From positions 372,001 through 436,000 of the forward strand of contig NZ_FRAA01000004.1 in the NCBI RefSeq assembly GCF_900142205.1: a stretch of DNA of 64,000 bases, read 5' to 3'. Shown here one piece after another: positions 63,269-64,000 of this stretch. The notes below the pieces were generated by a model. The model was not told where the DNA came from. It searched no databases and was given only the letters and a program-made list of their open reading frames with translations. The position numbers and the translations under genes were made by a program. The stretch's first letter is position 1; every line of letters starts with the position of its first letter. Origin of the DNA: Reichenbachiella agariperforans. Lineage in GTDB: Bacteria > Bacteroidota > Bacteroidia > Cytophagales > Cyclobacteriaceae.

Positions 63269-64000
63269 TTAGTAAATGGTCACTTTCTTTCCATCTATCT
63301 CATAGTCAAATTCATAAGCAAATGATAAACTCTCCATCACCTTGGTGAGTGACGGGTTTTTGAAGTTGGCGGTGAATTGTTTTTGCGCACCATGCAATTG
63401 CGCCACATCGAATTCTACACCGTACCATCTAGACAGGGTTGTGAGAATCACATCAAAATTGGCGTCTTCCAAAACCAAATTTTGATCTGTCCATCCAAAC
63501 ACTGACAGTTCATTATCATCTATTATTTTCTTATTGAGCGACTGATCATCAGCGCTATACAATGCCATTTCTGCTGGCTTTAATATCACTTGGTTTTGGT
63601 TCACACGGCTGCTCACCGCTACTTTCCCTGTCTTCACCGCTACGGCGATGTTGTCTTCTTCGGGATAGGATCGGACGTTAAACGAAGTGCCCAGTACCTG
63701 TACCATCACGTCGTTGGAGCTGATCCGAAACGGTTTCTTCTCATCTCGCGCCACATCAAAGAATGCTTCTCCTGTCAGGCTAACCTCTCTCGTTTTACTA
63801 GCAAAGGTTTTCGGGTAGGTCAACTTGCTACCCGCATTGAGCTTGACCACACTACCATCAGGTAGTTCAAAGGTTAGCTTTTGGCCATAAGCCGCTTCCT
63901 TTTCGATGTACACGATCTCCTGCTGCACGATCATAGCGTCATCTTGACGGATGCCTGTCCGTGTCAACCAGATAAAAACAAGCCCTGCCGCTAACACCAA
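63269..64000 (-). CDS. FecR-family anti-sigma factor, partial (N-terminus beyond window)
   Basis: 243 residues are visible. A membrane span (LAAGLVFIWLT) is followed by the FecR periplasmic domain (ELPDGSVVKLNAGSKLTYP, REVSLTGEAFFDVARDEKKPF, VQVLGTSFNVRSYPEED) and the C-terminal DUF4974 domain (FDVILTTLSRWYGVEFDV, ending FDYEIDGKKVTIY). The methionine at the edge need not be the true start; a cytoplasmic anti-sigma segment should lie beyond 64000, as should the ECF sigma gene. It would release the sigma factor when SusC senses its ligand. Confidence 0.93.
   Translation of the reverse strand: MVLAAGLVFIWLTRTGIRQDDAMIVQQEIVYIEKEAAYGQKLTFELPDGSVVKLNAGSKLTYPKTFASKTREVSLTGEAFFDVARDEKKPFRISSNDVMVQVLGTSFNVRSYPEEDNIAVAVKTGKVAVSSRVNQNQVILKPAEMALYSADDQSLNKKIIDDNELSVFGWTDQNLVLEDANFDVILTTLSRWYGVEFDVAQLHGAQKQFTANFKNPSLTKVMESLSFAYEFDYEIDGKKVTIY

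Noticed and set aside
1-64000. tRNA, rRNA or riboswitch genes
   Set aside because: I looked through the intergenic stretches for cloverleaf landmarks (GGTTCGA-type T arms with matching stems) and common riboswitch cores and saw none; short or unusual RNAs could be missed by eye.

Overview
The window looks like chromosome of a marine-type Bacteroidota, most likely order Cytophagales. Supporting signs are a SusC/SusD pair, a type IX secretion (T9SS) C-terminal domain, DUF4249 and DUF4270 lipoproteins, a bacterial geranylgeranylglyceryl-phosphate synthase, an HU-like protein of the Bacteroidota type, and TAnnTTTG promoter boxes in place of classical -10 boxes. The order-level placement is inference; no rRNA or tRNA gene was found.

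Left part, 1-10.8 kb, mostly minus strand: an AT-rich accessory island. It holds an ABC transporter (ATPase cut by the window edge), a thioredoxin-fold lipoprotein, a CPBP-family membrane protease, and three secreted proteins with a carboxypeptidase-regulatory-like domain, two of them long with probable outer-membrane barrel tails. Among these lie at least six very short genes whose products begin with a double-glycine leader (LNELGLVEM...GG type). Their cores are tiny: one has four cysteines, three carry GxxxG helix motifs, and one gene is broken by a stop codon. Three share a duplicated upstream leader segment of about 115-345 bp. This resembles an undescribed multi-peptide bacteriocin or signalling-peptide locus and is the main discovery candidate.

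Middle part, 10.9-43 kb: mostly housekeeping. The 2-oxoglutarate dehydrogenase operon (odhA-odhB-lpdA) is interrupted by an S23/IVP-type four-helix-bundle gene framed by 32-bp inverted repeats. Then come rpsP-rimM-trmD, rplS, dapF, secA, a SPOR lipoprotein, an M20 amidohydrolase, GGGP synthase, an AraC regulator, acyl-CoA dehydrogenase, a zinc metallopeptidase, a flippase-like protein, panC, a degenerate starch-synthase-like gene, DUF4270, glmS, an HU-like protein, a DUF4249 lipoprotein, ridA and gltX. Between the HU-like gene and the DUF4249 gene lie four copies of the palindrome GTAAGCTTAC (one with a single change) at exact 22-bp steps, plus a degenerate fifth.

Right part, 43-64 kb, all minus strand: a beta-mannan utilization locus. 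In transcription order it is FecR anti-sigma factor (partial), SusC, SusD, a putative surface glycan-binding lipoprotein, a GH26 lipoprotein, a T9SS-secreted GH26-CBM6, a periplasmic GH26, a GH5-like lipoprotein, a GH130 mannosyl-glucose phosphorylase, a GPH symporter, a glucose-dehydrogenase-like/cytochrome c lipoprotein, a TIM-barrel isomerase-like lipoprotein and an AGE-family (mannobiose/cellobiose) 2-epimerase. Mannan would be cut outside by GH26 enzymes, imported by SusCD, reduced to mannobiose, moved inward by the symporter, epimerized to mannosyl-glucose and phosphorolysed to mannose-1-phosphate plus glucose. The FecR plus STN-domain SusC arrangement implies control by an ECF sigma factor encoded just beyond the right edge.
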